This document shows, piece after piece, positions 1 through 13,234 of a stretch of DNA of 64,000 nt. Under the pieces are notes generated by a model. The model had not been told where the DNA came from, searched no databases, and saw only the letters and a list, made by a program, of their open reading frames with translations. The stretch is from Liriodendron chinense. Taxonomy: Eukaryota; Streptophyta; Magnoliopsida; Magnoliales; Magnoliaceae. The stretch is from positions 514,011-578,010 of the forward strand of contig ML058476.1 of NCBI GenBank assembly GCA_003013855.2. Reading direction: 5' to 3'. Numbering within the stretch: the stretch's first letter is position 1; every line of letters starts with the position of its first letter. Made by a program: the position numbers and the translations under genes.

Positions 1-374
1 TAGCTTCCCAGTGCAGAACCTGGGCGGCACCATAAAGATCGTCTGGGCCGAAAATTACAACGGACCAGTCGTCAGACGGGGTAGACAGTACTAATAATAA
101 AATGGACAGCCCATGGTCGTCTGACTGGATGTATGCATCGTATACAACGTTTTAAGTATTACTCAGGAGATGATCTGACCGGAATCGTGTCCAAGACCAA
201 ACACCTGAGTCTGCTGGACCACCAAGTTTTATCTGTAAATCCAACCCGCTCATTAGGTGAGAACCATTAGATGAACAGCACATTTAAGCCTGGTAAAGAC
301 TCCAATCGGTCATACCAACGGGAACAATGTAAAACTGCTCCTAAACTCTCTAAGTTCACATGATGGTGTGGGGG
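1..374. other. Gene-free left edge
   Basis: I see no coding exon, RNA gene or clear repeat end in this stretch. It contains scattered phrases shared with the dispersed MITE families of the window, such as TGAGAACC and TCACATGATGG, but no complete element. Confidence 0.4.
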
Positions 375-1385
375 CTGTGGGACCTAGCTCGAGAGGGACG
401 GTCCTGTCAGGGGTCTGTGGGGCCCACCGTGATGTATATGTTTTATCTACGCCGTCTATTTATTTTGAAAGGTCATTTTAGGGCATGAGCTGAAAAAGGA
501 GGCATAGGGAAGGCTTCAGTGAACCACCCCACATGAAGCAGTGGGATCTGCAAAAGCTCTCCCGCGCTCGGAATTTAGGTGGGGCCACCGTGATGTTTGT
601 GAGAAATCTGTTCTGTCCAACCTTTTCTGAGATCATTTTAGGCGTTGCTATAAAAAAACGAACGGATCCAAGACTCAAGTGGGCTGAAAAAGTAACGATT
701 GAACTTCGACAGTTGAAATATTCGTGGGGCCACAAAAGTTTCGAATCAGGATAATATTTGTGTTTTCAGTTCATCTCAGTAGGAATGACATTATGAACGG
801 TATGGATGACATATAAACATCACTGTGGACCCCACAGAGGTTTCAACGGTAGGAATTTCCCTACCCACCTTTTTCTTTATTGCGGCCCACTTGAGTCTTG
901 GATCCCGTTCATTTTTTATCGCAACGCCTGAAATGATCTCACAAAATGTTTGGACGGTGTAGATTTCTCACAAACATCACGGTGGGCCCCACCTAGATTC
1001 CGAATGCAGGAGATGCCTGGGAGAGGCTTTCGCAGGCGGTCCGCGTCCGGATTGAACCCCTACAATTGAAGACCTTGTAGGCCCACTTTGATGTTCATTT
1101 TACATCCAACCCGTTCATAGGGTCACATAGACCTGGATGAATGAAGGGAAAACATAAATATTAGCTTGATCAAAAACTTACTTATGTGCCTCCAAGAAGT
1201 TTTCAATGGTAGGCTTTCAATCCCCACTGCTTCCTGTAGTGTCGTCCACTTGAGCCATTCGATCTGCCTCTTTTTGGTTTCATGAACTAATATGATCTGT
1301 AGACTATAAAAATGGATGTACGGGTGGATAAAACAAGTAAATCATGGAATTCCAAAGAGCTACCGTCCATCTCTAGTTAGGTCCT
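375..1385. mobile_element. Long-TIR MITE (GTGGGGCCCACC family) carrying a nested MITE
   Basis: The left end (CTAGCTCGAGAGGGACGG) and the reverse complement of the right end (CTAACTAGAGATGGACGG) match almost completely, so this is an inverted-repeat element with no coding capacity. Inside are the family landmarks: a GTGGGGCCCACCGTGATG block, a 'catgagctgaaaaaggaggca' type block and a central 'cacatagacctggatgaa' block. It is longer than its roughly 480-bp relatives because another palindromic element sits inside it. Relatives occur at about 20262, 22345, 23445, 48258, 48755 and 49228. Boundaries are good to about ten bases. Confidence 0.7.
541..1048. mobile_element. Nested palindromic MITE (GCGGATTGC family)
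   Basis: This is an inverted-repeat element of about 500 bp inserted in the MITE around it. The left arm reads from CTCGGAATTTAGGTGGGG through 'gtttgtgagaaatct', and the right arm is its reverse complement ending CCGCGTCC. The same family occurs at 45585 and 46999, where 9-bp target duplications are visible. Here the left terminus looks eroded: GGATCTGC in place of the GG(A/G)CGCGGATTGC seen elsewhere. The exact left base is therefore uncertain. Confidence 0.65.
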
Positions 1386-3844
1386 GGTGGAGAAAATTTT
1401 TGCTACACCCACGGCTTGCGTACGCTATATACGCATAGATTTCAGCCGTGGGTGAACTCCGTGGATCCCAGCCATTGGTGAACTCTTGACTAGAGGGTAT
1501 TTTAATAAAAAGAGAGCGAGTCTCTCTCCTCACCGTTCTCACTTTTTCTAGCTATCTCGCTATTGAAGTGACATCACCAAGTTCCGTGGGTAAGTACCCA
1601 ATGCGCGTCTGCCTACTCTAGCTAAATCTTCTGACTAAAAAATCAGGCAGTGATTTCCCAGGTGGCCCACACTGTAAACAGTGACGGCTAAAAATCTAAA
1701 TTTCTGGCCATGCGTTTGAGGTTAGAAAAGTGAGGCCCACCTGATGGAAAGCTCGGATCTTGCACACATGTGTCCTATTGCTTATCGTAGATGAGCAGCC
1801 AGCGTTGGCTTTCGGGGCCTCTTATTTCCGATGGAGGAATGCTCACATATCAATGGACTATAAGGTTGCCGTCCATTTACACATAAGGGCCTACGTGTGA
1901 TCTGTATACGACATCTGAAATATCACATAGATGTGATGGTCTTAACCATCTGATCAATGGCCTCAAATATGGACGGTCAAGATCATTTTAACCATTTGTT
2001 AAAATGAAAGGATTAAGCTGATTTTTGGGCAAAGGGCTCCCCATTTATCAGGTGGCTCCTACACGTCGTTGAATGCAGACCATTAGTTATTTTCTCTATC
2101 CATTTTAACGTGTGGCCATCTACCAAGTGGACCAACCTAATTTCTGGGAAAATGCATCTTCATGGTGCCTCTCCTGATGAATGGCTCCGATCTCATTCAC
2201 AGATGGCCCGCCAAAGCAAGCTAGAGAGATAGGGTATGATTTATCTTCTTTAAGTCTGCATGTTTATGTAGCACGCACATTTTTTTCATGGATGAATTCA
2301 TCGCTGCAATCACCATCAGAGTCACACGTACAGCTATTTGAGGTGAGGCTTTTTTTATGAATGAAATAATCATCTACACGCAAAACACGGTCCGTCATAG
2401 GGTGTTTTACCGGTTGCATACCGCAGGAGTTGAAGAGGATTCCAGTTGTATAATCTGGGGACCATCAAAAGCCAAGTCTTCAGCGTGTAAAGCCAATTTT
2501 ATTCAGCAGCATCAGAGAAATGGGGCTCAACCCCATGATCCAGACCATTGATATCATGGACCCAAAGTGAGCCCATGTTATTGGTTAGAAGTCCATTTCC
2601 ATTCTTCTTTTAACTGTGGACAGCTGTTTTAATTATCTCCTTAACCGTCCATTTTCAGGCCGCCTATAGAGGGGTTAGGATTATTCAATCAGGGGGATTT
2701 CAAGGGCATCCAGATAATTAGCTCGTGAATTCCAACCTTGCATAGGGTGAACCTTTAGTCAGATAGGGTCGCTTGCCGTGGACTGTGCCAAACCGTCCAA
2801 ATGATCCAAGCCGTTACCTCACAGTGCACCAAATTGACGGTTAGGCTAGTTGAGGGATGAATGAACCACATTGCAGGCTAACCATGTGTGATCAGGACTC
2901 CCCCGTCAGAATGATAGAGATGAGCTGGAGCATATCCACGATGCGAATTACCTATCAAACAGTTCATTTGCACCACTGGTGCAGCCTACCTGATGATTGA
3001 GCTGTCAGATTGTTGGACTACGGAGAGAGAGACCAGCAGTGTTAACTTATCAGTTACATATCATGCAGCCAGATCCTAATCCATCGACAGGTAGGCCCTA
3101 ACAAAGGTGGGCCATCCAACGCAATGGTTATGATCATAGGATCAGAATGGTTTCTGGGTCGAGGACCATCCACGGTATAGCACCTTGCCCCTCCCCACAC
3201 ACCAACCCCTTTCCACTGGAAAATCAGGTCAGGACAAGCTTGGGCAAAAATGAAATCCAAACCCAGCAAATGGTAGAATGGGCCAGGGGGCCCGCAGGCC
3301 AGTCCGACCCATTGAAAACCTAAAGAAGCTCCAAAACATTCAACCAATTCCTTAATCTTGAATGGCTGATCATTTTCTTTATACTTGTATTGATCTGTCA
3401 ATTGCATTTGACAAGTTCCTGAAAATATGGTGGGGCTCATCAGGTCAAAATCCCAGATTGCTAAACCATGGGGCCCTCTGCATCAAACAATGCGCCTTAT
3501 CCCAACATGTGACTTGATTACAGAGGAAAGGAAACAAGCCATCTAGAAGAAAAGCGAAACAATGAGTTGGATGGCGGATGCACAGCCACAAGAAGGAATT
3601 TGCACCATCTCTATGTGGCAGCCCATCTGGCCAGTTTTAAATGGGAAGAAAATGTGAAAAACAAAAACACTTGATCATATGATTAAAGTTTTAAGCTCTA
3701 CATCGCACTAGGACCTGATCGAAATGGCCAATCGAACCTATTCTCAAAACAGCTGCTGATTGCAGACCTTTGCCCAAAATTTTCCTCAATATGCCATTTT
3801 CAATACCTCAAAAGATCTTTATCTACTTGAGACATTGATGAGAC
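1386..3844. other. Intergenic DNA downstream of GatA, no gene seen
   Basis: Open frames here, such as 3054-3440 on the minus strand, have no recognisable domain and read like low-constraint DNA. The 3' untranslated region and poly(A) site of GatA should lie just left of 3845, but I could not fix a cleavage site. Short phrases resemble MITE arms, for example around 1890-2000. No complete element with both ends was identified. Confidence 0.45.
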
Positions 3845-6800
3845 CTATGTTGTCATGATCTGTTGTCTCCTAACAACGGCGGAACGAACCTGGTAACCTT
3901 GGAGAGTCTGCTCAAAGATATGCCCCACCCTCAGCAATTTTGCCTGCAATATATAGACATAGAGACCACATCAAAATCGACTATTCACCAGCATACTATA
4001 ATCATTATCGAGAATTCTGGCTAGCAGCATTTGCACTTGCTGGTAAGCAATCCAGGTAAAAAATGTTTGATGCCAGGTAGGTATCTGGCTGTCAAACATC
4101 TACTGAGCTACCATGATAATGAATTGTGTTTTGAAAGTTCAGAAGGATGAAGAGAGGACGTTTCCAATATAATTAGAGTTGGACAGATGAAGTGGTGAGT
4201 GCTCAAGTGATAGACTGAGTGAAGATAGCCTCATTTCAACACTGAGGTCTTGGTATCGATTACCAAAGTGGGGGTGGCTAACATTGCAGTGTGACTAACA
4301 GGGGGGTGGGTGTACTAACCAAAAAAAAAGATGAAGTGGTAAGTGCCCGTAGTGTTCACCGAATTCCTATGAAACTTTGAGGGGAATTTTTATTAGACAG
4401 ATGTTCAACCAGCTACATTATATGGGGCAAGATGTTGGGCAGTTTAAGAGCTAGCATGAACAAAGAGTGTTGCAGAAATGGAATGTGTGCAAACCAGGAA
4501 GCACGGAATTAAAATGAGGTCTGCAAAGCAACCTAAGAGTATACTCCAAATAAGAGATAAAATGATCGAAAGCAAACTGAGATGATTCGATCTTGGGCAA
4601 TAAAGACCAGAGACAGCTCTGGCAAGGAGGGGAACATTGATTCAGATTGTAGGGCCTGAAAAGAGGATGAGATGAAGGCCTAGAACTGTGATCAAGGTGG
4701 TTAATAGGAATAACAAGGCTATGATGATGTTGATGACGATTGTTATCATCATCAAGCAGAATAAAAGAGTGCATTTCTATGCAAATGTAAGGCATGTTTG
4801 GAACGGGGGAGTCTGAATTTTTCGTATTTCTCATCCGGAAGGATTTGAATCTGAATAAGTCTGCATCTGGTTTCTCAAAAACATTCCAGGCAAGCAGAAA
4901 CATGTTAAAAGGGCACTTTTCTGCAATCCCACTTTGTCGTCTCCTACTTGAAACAGAATGGATAAGGATATTCTATATGATTCAATCAGCACTGCCTCAA
5001 ATGCGGACAGGCCCTATGAAAAGACGTGGGTCTGATGGGTCACAATACATCAGCTATTTTGACAGGTTGTCAGTGGATATTGTAAGAATAGCTGCAACTG
5101 GGTCAATGCAAGAGGGCAAGCCCACAAGCTTTAAGGACCTAGCCCAAGGCTTAGCCACCTGCCTGCTAGCTAAGAACCAGCCACTCAGCCCATCCCCCTG
5201 CCAAAAGTACCAAAGCCAGAAAGGTTAAGAAAGGTCAGCTGGGCAAGCCCATCCTCCCTTTGGACATACATAGGCTTGGAGCAAAGGCCCGTATAGGTCA
5301 TCCAAAGTTAAGCTAGCATCAGTGCTGCAGTCATCTAGGCTCAGCATGAACCTCACACGAAGGGGTCCAGGTCACATTAAAAGTTGCTAACTTTGCAATC
5401 TTCTTCTCTCTTATGTATCCTAAATTTCCACCTCTACCATCCTTTATCCATTTGCCTCCACATTCTACAGTATCCACTCTCACCAAATTGTCTCCTTCCT
5501 CCACATTGTTCCCCCAAAACAAAACCTTCACCGACCTCCCGTGTATCGCAATGTTTCTGTTTCTTAACATTCTCCTCTTCCCTTCCTTCCTCCCTGCCCA
5601 TTGTTTCCTACTTTTCCTTTCTCATGATCGGTCTTCAATTCTCAGTTATCGAACCAGAAACAGCATGTTCACAGAAACATGAAAGGCAGTTCAATACCTC
5701 ATCGAAGGCAGCCCCAATCATTTGCAGTCCAACAGGAAGGCCAGCAGGTCCACCTTCAACCAATCCACATGGCAGCACCAGTGCAGGCAGTCCAGCCAAG
5801 TTAACATTCACCTGCACCAATAATAATAATCACTTAGTTTTATTTTATTTGTTTATTTATTATTATTATTATTTGAAAGATTCATTTAGCAAAAAAGAAA
5901 AGAAGAAGAAGAAGAAGAAGAAGAAACACAGCACAGAAGAAGGTGACCCTATTGTCACTCCATAGCGAACAAGAAACAAAACAAAACAAAACACACACGT
6001 ACGCACGCGCGCACACACAAAGCAAATGCATCCCGAACTGAAACACAACCAGCAGCCTGGAAACTCAGCCAGTCACCCAAGAACACATGGTTCCCAGTTG
6101 CATCGAAGCTCAGCCACCGAGATTCCAGATTCTGCTTGCATGCAAGCTACTGGTAGGAACACCTAATTTTAGGAGCCACCACGAAAAAAAAAAAAAAGGA
6201 TTTTCCATAGATCACCAGCATGTTTTGATCAGGTTGAATCTGTGAAGTTAGCAATCCTTATGTGCTAGTATCTTCTGTCAATTTACTAGTTCAGAGCAAG
6301 CACCATTTCACAATCTATGCAATGCATGTAAGGAATTGATATCTACAGCGATCCTGGTTGATTAGCGCGTTCCCATTATTCATTTTTGGAATCGAAATAG
6401 TGCAAAACAGATGATTGCTGTGTGCAAATGAAAACAGTGCCTGTAAATAGTCCCTCCCTATATATATTTTATTAAGTAGACCAAATTCAGTTCATGGCAC
6501 ACCCAAACATAGAGACTAGTATCTCTCAAAATTAAAAAATAGAGACTACATAAAAATGTCCATGTGAATTTTCAGCCATTAGTGTGTTCCCATTATTCAT
6601 TTTTGGAATCGAAATAGTGCAAAACAGATTATTGCTGTGTGCAAATGAAAACAGTGCCTGTAAATAGTCCCTCCCTACATATATTTCATCAAGCAGATCA
6701 AATTCAGTTTGTGGCACAACCAAACATAGAAACTGGTATCTCTCGAAAAAAAAATTTTAAAAAAATAATAGAGGCTAGATAAAGAGGTTCGTGTGAATTT

Positions 6801-9800
6801 TCAGCGATTCCCAGGGCCCATGCAATATAAATCAAGAGTGAGTGGACAGAATCATGCCCATCAGATGGAATTTTGAATACTCACTACCCAGTATCCAATT
6901 CTAACTTCCACGTTTAGGTAAATATTGATGCAATATCAGTTGTTCACTCAATACCTTATCCAGCATCTACAGCGCTGGGAAAGAACACCCACCTGAAAAA
7001 TCTTGAAAATAAATAAGTTGAAACATAAGATCTCCAAACTCACTTCTCATGAATCCCAACGGGTCATTAGCTGATTCCACATCCAGCAATGTATTATTAA
7101 TTTCAAAATAACGAGACATCTGCTGAGTTGAATAAACTAAATTCCATTCATTCAGCAGATTTGTACGTGCAGAGGAGCATTTATTTATTTAAAAAAAAAC
7201 GATGATGCACTTATTCAGAATACACAAAACTGCAATTCATTGATAAGCATAGAGCAGCAAAGTGAGGATTACAGTCATGATGTCGCCTGCATACATTGCC
7301 AGAGGATCATTTGTCTTTTCACCTGCAAACAACATTGCCCATTGACCATGAAGTAACCATGAAAGTAGACTCAATAATTCATAATGTATGCTGCTGGAAA
7401 TGGCATACCTATCTTATAAGCCACTGACGGTGCAGCGGGTGAAACGAGGATGTCATTTTCATCCAATGCTGCCTTGAAGCTTTTCTGAACCAAGGTCCTC
7501 ACCTAAAGCACTATTACAACCATAAGTTCTAACAACACCACAACTGCTATTAAAACATTGGTACGCTTCATAAAATTCACAAAGCAGTCTATAATGAAAA
7601 GCCTTCACAAAAATAACTGTGGTACCTGCTGGGCACGTTTGTAATATGCATCATAGTATCCAGCAGAGAGAGCATAAGTTCCCATTAAAATTCTCATCTT
7701 GACCTGAACAAAATATGCATAGTTGTTAGTTTGCCTATAAAACTACCAGGCAATTGCCAATCTATTTTAGACTCCTTGTTCAAGCACCAAAAACATAATT
7801 CTGCAGCAGCAGTGTAAATGAAATAAACTAATTGAATCAAGCTGATACAAAACATAAGCATGCAATAAGCTCCACACCTCAGTACCAAAACCATTAGCTC
7901 GAGAATCTCCATAGAGAGGACTTAGTTCATCCGCTGCAACTTGTTTTCCATATCTGACATATATAAGCAAGATTTCAAGCACCAAGAGCGTTTCATAAAT
8001 TTTCAGCTCTTAAAACCACCATTATAAGATGGAAAAAAGAAAAATCATGTTTCTAACGATGGGTAAACAATCACCTTACACCATCGTAACGTGATAAATT
8101 AGAAGAAGATTCGGATGAAGCTAGAATATAGTAGGCTGGTAACCCAAGAGAAAAGGAAGGGAGTGATACCTGCAATGCATCAAAGCAACATTTTAAGCTA
8201 TCATCACGGAATGGTTTCAGAAGCACACAAGAATGCTGATGATAAGAATGGGGCAACAGGAAGAAAAAGAACAGGGAGAAAAATTGTCCACTTGAGCTGC
8301 CAGTCATGTTTTCAGACTTAAAAGGCAGAAAAACAATGATGGCTTGGAAGAAGAAAAACCTCTGTTACGACAGATCCAAGTTCTTCAAAGTGTGAAGCAG
8401 CAGCTTTAATAGAGGATATTACTCCCCCATCAACACCATCTCCAAGAGTTTCGTGAATCAACCCAACCCTCAGACCCTTCAAAGGTTTAGACTCCAACAG
8501 TTCAGCAGAATTAAGCTGAGATGCATAGTTAGGAACCTCCTGAAAAGCACCAGATGAATATTAAAATTAGTGCCAAAATTCTAACTAGCAAATCACAAAA
8601 TAACACATAAAAAAACCACCACTTTATAGCTTTCTAAATGCTGAGATTACTACAACACTTTGCTCTTACTAATAGGAGGAATTTATAGACAAACAAAAAA
8701 GATCCAAGGTAATGGATTTCTTGATTCCAGACATTCATATACGGTTGGAACATTTAAGTTTTCATCTTGGCAACCAAAAACATTTAAGAATAAAAAATTT
8801 CAGTTCAATGGAAGAGCAGTGAAGTAAAGACAACACCTTGTAACAAACGTTTTTTATTTTTATATTTTCTTTTGATCAATCACCTTGTAAGAGGAGTTGG
8901 GGGTCCACGTGATGGTCCATTCTTCTTCTTTGCAAGGCTGGTCCATATGATGGTTTCTTAACTTCTAAGTCAAAGGTTCAAGGAGTTGGTACCATCATCT
9001 TCAAAAATCACCTTTTAAGAAATATTCCCAGACCAAATTTGTAATCTAAATTCACATGCTCATATGATGATGTGGGTGTTGCATTTTTACAGTCCTGGTG
9101 GCCTTCTTCTCAACTGGCACTGAGGTAACTTAAGTTCACACCATTATTGCAGTTTGACAATGTGAAACTATTTCTTATGTAGTTTGAAATACTAAAAAAA
9201 TCATCAATAAAGCTGCATTTGGATGCACTATCAAACAGAAGTAACTAGTTAAATGAAGTGGATTAACCAGATTGCAATTACCATCCTTAGTATTGAAATT
9301 GAGGGACTGGGGTCTAAAATGAAATCGTGTTACCATCAAGTTGCACCTGAAAGGGATGCAACTCAGTTTGAAGTCTACTTCCTCATTCTGAATACTAAGT
9401 TAATTACAGTTTGATCAGTTCTTCCCTATTTAAGTAATCTTTGCAATTCAATGCATACAAATGACTGCATATATCATTCTGAGGAACTAATAAATATTCA
9501 TGGCATGGAGGAAATCTTACATGCTGACTGCTGGTAGCGTCAAGTCTATCATGACCAGAAAATGCACCAAGAAGAATCGCGGTGTCAATTACTGATGAAC
9601 TGAAGCATCCAATGACATCCAATGACGATGCATATGCCATGAGTCCAAAGCGAGAGACACGCCCATAGGTTGGCTTCATTCCCACGACACCACAGAAAGA
9701 TGCTGGCTGCCTGACACTGCCACCAGTGTCGCTTCCCAAAGATACCACACATTGCCTTGCAGAGACAGCTGCGGCAGAGCCCCCTGATGATCCTCCAGGA

Positions 9801-11989
9801 ACCCGAGAAATGTCCCAAGGGTTAGCAGTCACCTATAAAGGAACAGATGCACACACAAAGATATCATAGTAGACATCTCAACTAGCATTGGACTTGGACC
9901 CAGTGAAGGCCCAAACACAAGTTGCCATGAAACTAGGTCTTTTATGGAGAATGATCACATCATGGTTTCAAAATGGTTACGTACAGTCTATGCATAATGG
10001 AAACAGTCACCCACCGTATCACATGTTCACCCCTGTTATGTGATACGGGGGTGAATTGGTCCGTTATGAAAGAAAGGGCCCCAGGGCTGATATGGTGTCA
10101 CAGGCCATGGCCATAAAGGGCCCATTTTGAAGAGTTCATTTACAAAATTTCCATGTTTTTCCACTTCTTTCTTCATTACAGCAATGAAGGAAGCTTAGAA
10201 GTAATTTTAAACAAGATCTAGACCTATTTGAAGGATCAAAACACAAAATTTCAGTAGGATCCGATGAATCAAAGTGGAGAGGACCATTTTGGGAAATATC
10301 AGAAGAAAAGGTCAAACCATCACTTTTTCTTTTCTTTTTTTTTCATTTTATCCTCTTCTTTTTGTTGTATTTATATGTAATGGGCACTAATCCACCAAAT
10401 CATCCTTGATTTGTGTCCGATTAGGGCTTGTTTGGTCGACTTTCAGCAGGTCAAATTGACGCTTCCCTGCAGATAGCACACTTACCAAAGAATGGTTGGT
10501 CTGTTAGACCATTAAACACATGACAAAACCGAACCACATGCATGCACTCAACAGGTTTTTCTGACTGTTATAGGGTTGAATCAGCTGATACGAGTTCCAT
10601 GTATGCCAGTACGACCCTAATCATATCGGCCAGCAAGCTGGCCGATACACCAGACAATACTGTTACCTAATACCCTGGATCAGTGTCAACGCTACTGTAC
10701 CTTACAGTTTCAACCTCTTTGGAGCAGTGCACCTGATGGACAGAAAAGATGTCATGCAAACAGCATGGTGGACCCCGCGCAGGTCAACATTGTCAACACT
10801 AAGCTTTCTTTTCTTTTTTTTTCTTTTGTGGGTCTTGCGGTCACCAATGTAACACAGACTTTCTTCATTCCTACTGGTCTGTGCAAACTCAAGACTAATG
10901 AATTCAAAGAGGAGTTGGGTGAATTACAGAAGAAGGCAAGTACCCCTCAGGAGTGTTCCAAGTTGTAGTTCACTTTACCATCCACACTATACGAGACACT
11001 TTGTAATTTTGCACGGTTCCTCCTGTGGGACCCACTGGGGACACCTACGGGTACAAAAGTCTCACTGATACTAAGATCATCTGGCATCGGCCATGGCCTG
11101 AAGATGGTCTAATTGTAAATGACCAATGGTTCACATTTCACATTAGATAAGAAAGCCTATTGAATCTGACATGCACGTCTAGGATTGTGAATTGTGCAAT
11201 CTTTCACTGAGAACCATCAATAATCGCCGACCCCAATTAGTCAGGATAAGGCTTCGATAACGATGACGATAACATAAATGGTTCCAATTACCCAGGGTGG
11301 GTCCCATGACTGGCAGATCTCCTACAGAGTTCAGTTTCAGGTAGCCCCATGGACTACCATACCAGTTATCAGAGAGCATGACAAAGGGGAAAAAGATTCA
11401 ATACCTGAAAACCAGAGGCTTCGGTGGTGCTCCCCATCCCAAATTCATCCAAATTCGTCTTCCCAACTACAATTCCTCCACGCTCCCTCACTCTCCTCAC
11501 TGCTGTCGCATCAAATGCTGGCTGATACCCCTCAAGAATCCTCGACCCACCAGTCGACGGCATATCCACCGTACATATATTATCCTTAACGCCGACCAAA
11601 ACTCCTGCCAACGGCCCTAATTCCTCGCCGCGCTCAATCTTCTGATCGACGGCCTCCGCTTCCCGCATCACGGCCTCCTCCGCCACGTGGAGGAAGCTCC
11701 GGATGTGGGGCTCAGTCTGCCGCAGCTGGGTCAGGTAATCTTCGGCGATCTCAACGGCCTTCTTTTGGCGGGAGAGGAGGGATTCTCGGACGGTGAGGAT
11801 TTGAGAGGAGGGAGGGGAGGGAGGAGTTAGGGTTTGGGGATCTGAGACGAGCTGCTGAGATGAAAGGGAGAGGTTGGAGCGGTGGAAATGGCGGGAATTT
11901 GGAGGGAGGTTTTGGGGTTTTGGCGGGAAATGGAGTGGGAAACGGCAGTGGGTGAGAAGGAGACGAGGGTTTTGAATGGGGGACGGCAT
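3845..11989 (-). CDS. GATA: Glutamyl-tRNA(Gln) amidotransferase subunit A, organellar (ten exons)
   Basis: This is the amidase subunit of GatCAB, which converts Glu-tRNA(Gln) to Gln-tRNA(Gln) in plastids and mitochondria. Exons by splice reading (minus strand): 11405-11989, 9521-9832, 8360-8539, 8075-8169, 7878-7953, 7626-7703, 7409-7502, 7273-7322, 5698-5811, 3845-3943. Phases agree throughout and give 560 residues. Residues 1-60 are rich in Ser, Pro, His and Arg and poor in acids, fitting a transit peptide. The amidase-signature triad is complete: Lys135 (GVLVGVKDNI), cis-Ser210 (PGGSSGGS) and nucleophile Ser234 (SDTGGSVRQPAS), with the usual 24-residue Ser-Ser spacing. The start at 11989 precedes the transit region. 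An in-frame ATG at 12127 would add 46 low-complexity residues. In the last exon the frame shifts after Tyr545: the family-like RFVPPLL lies one frame over and is replaced by an unrelated 15-residue tail. Confidence 0.93.
4197..4328 (+). mobile_element. tRNA-derived SINE in GatA intron 9
   Basis: A short insert is flanked by direct repeats of AGATGAAGTGGT at 4185-4196 and 4329-4340. The match may extend further as (G/A)AGTGC. It begins with a box-A-like GCTCAAGTGATAGACTGAG, has a box-B-like GGTCTTGGTATCGATTAC and ends in an A-run before the right repeat. A related 3' part (GTGGCTAACATTG..GTGGGTG) occurs at 47510. Confidence 0.75.
6362..6810. repeat. 217-bp tandem duplication in GatA intron 8
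   Basis: The block beginning TTAGCGCGTTCCCATTATTC at 6362 recurs as TTAGTGTGTTCCCATTATTC at 6579. The two copies match closely through 'aatagtgcaaaacagat', 'cctgtaaatagtccctccct' and the closing 'gtgaattttcagc'. The second copy carries an extra A/T-rich stretch near 6745-6770. It is non-coding. Confidence 0.85.
10014..10048. repeat. Perfect 11-bp inverted repeat in GatA intron 1
   Basis: CCGTATCACAT at 10014-10024 is matched by its exact reverse complement ATGTGATACGG at 10038-10048, with a 13-base loop. It sits in a GTTACGT-rich stretch that may be an eroded MITE. No function is evident. Confidence 0.6.
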
Positions 11990-11990
11990 T

Positions 11991-12022
11991 CTCTCTCCCT
12001 CTCCCTCTCCCTCTCCCTCTCG
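11991..12022 (-). repeat. Purine-rich hexanucleotide repeat in GatA 5' leader
   Basis: On the coding strand this is (GAGAGG)n ending directly before the chosen ATG at 11989. If translation began at the upstream in-frame ATG it would encode alternating Glu-Gly. I regard it as 5' untranslated sequence. Confidence 0.6.
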
Positions 12023-12234
12023 GCTTGAGAGGAGATGGAACGGACGGAGAGCTGCGTTTCTTCCACAGGTTTGTAATCGGGGGTGGGGAGTTGATGCGTA
12101 GCTCTTTGATACTCCGGCAGAACCCAACGCTTGATACGCGGTCGCTCAGATATTGTATACGTGGCACAGTTAACTAAAGTTATATAAGTCACATTTCGAT
12201 AATCAAAATCCTGTCCTCTGCTTCTTTAGGTGTG

Positions 12235-13230
12235 GCAATGGCCCGCGTTTGGGTTGGGCTTGCTAGGCCTGGGCTTGACAGGACATCCATGAGCCAAGGC
12301 TCGAGCCAGGCCCAGCCCCAGCTGAAAATTTTTGAGTTGGGCTTGGGCCTGACCTATCCTATCACGAAATTGATAGAATAAAAAACCTATTTTCCCTTGA
12401 ATTTTTAATATATTTATTAATCAAATGGCAGCACATGCACAGAGAAATAAACAGTTTTACATGAATGAAACCAACATTAATGCATTAAAACTAGTTGTTC
12501 CCTAACTAATAGGGCCTGTAAATAGTCGGGTTGGCCATAACCAGACAAACCAATTTACTAAATAGGTTTGGGTCCAAATTTTAGACCCAAACTTTTACTA
12601 AATGGGCAGGTCTAAGGTCGAGTTTCAGTCAACCCCATTAGACCCATGTATAAATGGAAGTCTGAGTCTGGTAGAGGGAGATCCACCAAAGCCATTTATA
12701 AATGGGTCGGGTCTAACAAGTTTGGTTATCCAAACCCTCAACCTAACTCACTTATACCCACTTATAAAACAGGTCTAATGAGTCTAACAGATCCGGGTCA
12801 CAATTAATTAATGCCAATTAATAATAAAAATTAAATTGAGCAACTTCTCATAATACAAAAAAAATGCAAATAATGGCACAAGTAAAAATCAGATTATTAT
12901 CTTTACTTGATCATGGTGGACGGTCTCCATAAACTCTCGTTTATGTGGGTTATATATTGAAAGTATGCAAGCATTTTTACTAGGTTTAAAATTGGATTTG
13001 GACAAGTTCGGGTTTGGATGGGTCCCTTGCAATATAGATCGAACCTGCCTATTTACTAAATGGGTTCTGGTTGGGTCAGGCCTAATATAGGACACCAGTT
13101 CTGGACCCATTTAGCAACTGGGTCTATTTTGGACCTAGACCCGTACCATTTAAAAAATGGGTCGTGTTTGGGTACCTCATTGGATCCGCTGACCCATTTA
13201 CAACCTTATTGACTAAGGATTATGTGCCAA
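12235..13230. repeat. Degenerate GGGTC / GCCCA-rich dispersed repeat
   Basis: This is non-coding sequence built of drifting phrases such as 'gggttgggcttg', 'gacccatttactaaatggg' and their complements. A shorter related stretch follows the duplicate block at 26140-26330. This composition is common in dispersed plant repeats. I cannot assign a class or ends. Confidence 0.45.
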
Positions 13231-13234
13231 TTAG

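Noticed and set aside
4451..5228. 150- and 144-residue open frames on opposite strands
   Set aside because: Both lie in GatA intron 9, have no recognisable domain and overlap each other head to head.
5384..5965. 193-residue open frame on the plus strand
   Set aside because: It overlaps GatA exon 9 in antisense and is otherwise built from CT-rich and AAG-repeat DNA. The minus-strand exon with splice sites explains the locus.
11369..12192. Three overlapping minus-strand frames at the GatA 5' end
   Set aside because: Only one frame encodes the amidase N-terminus. The other two are shadows of it read through the GAGAGG leader.
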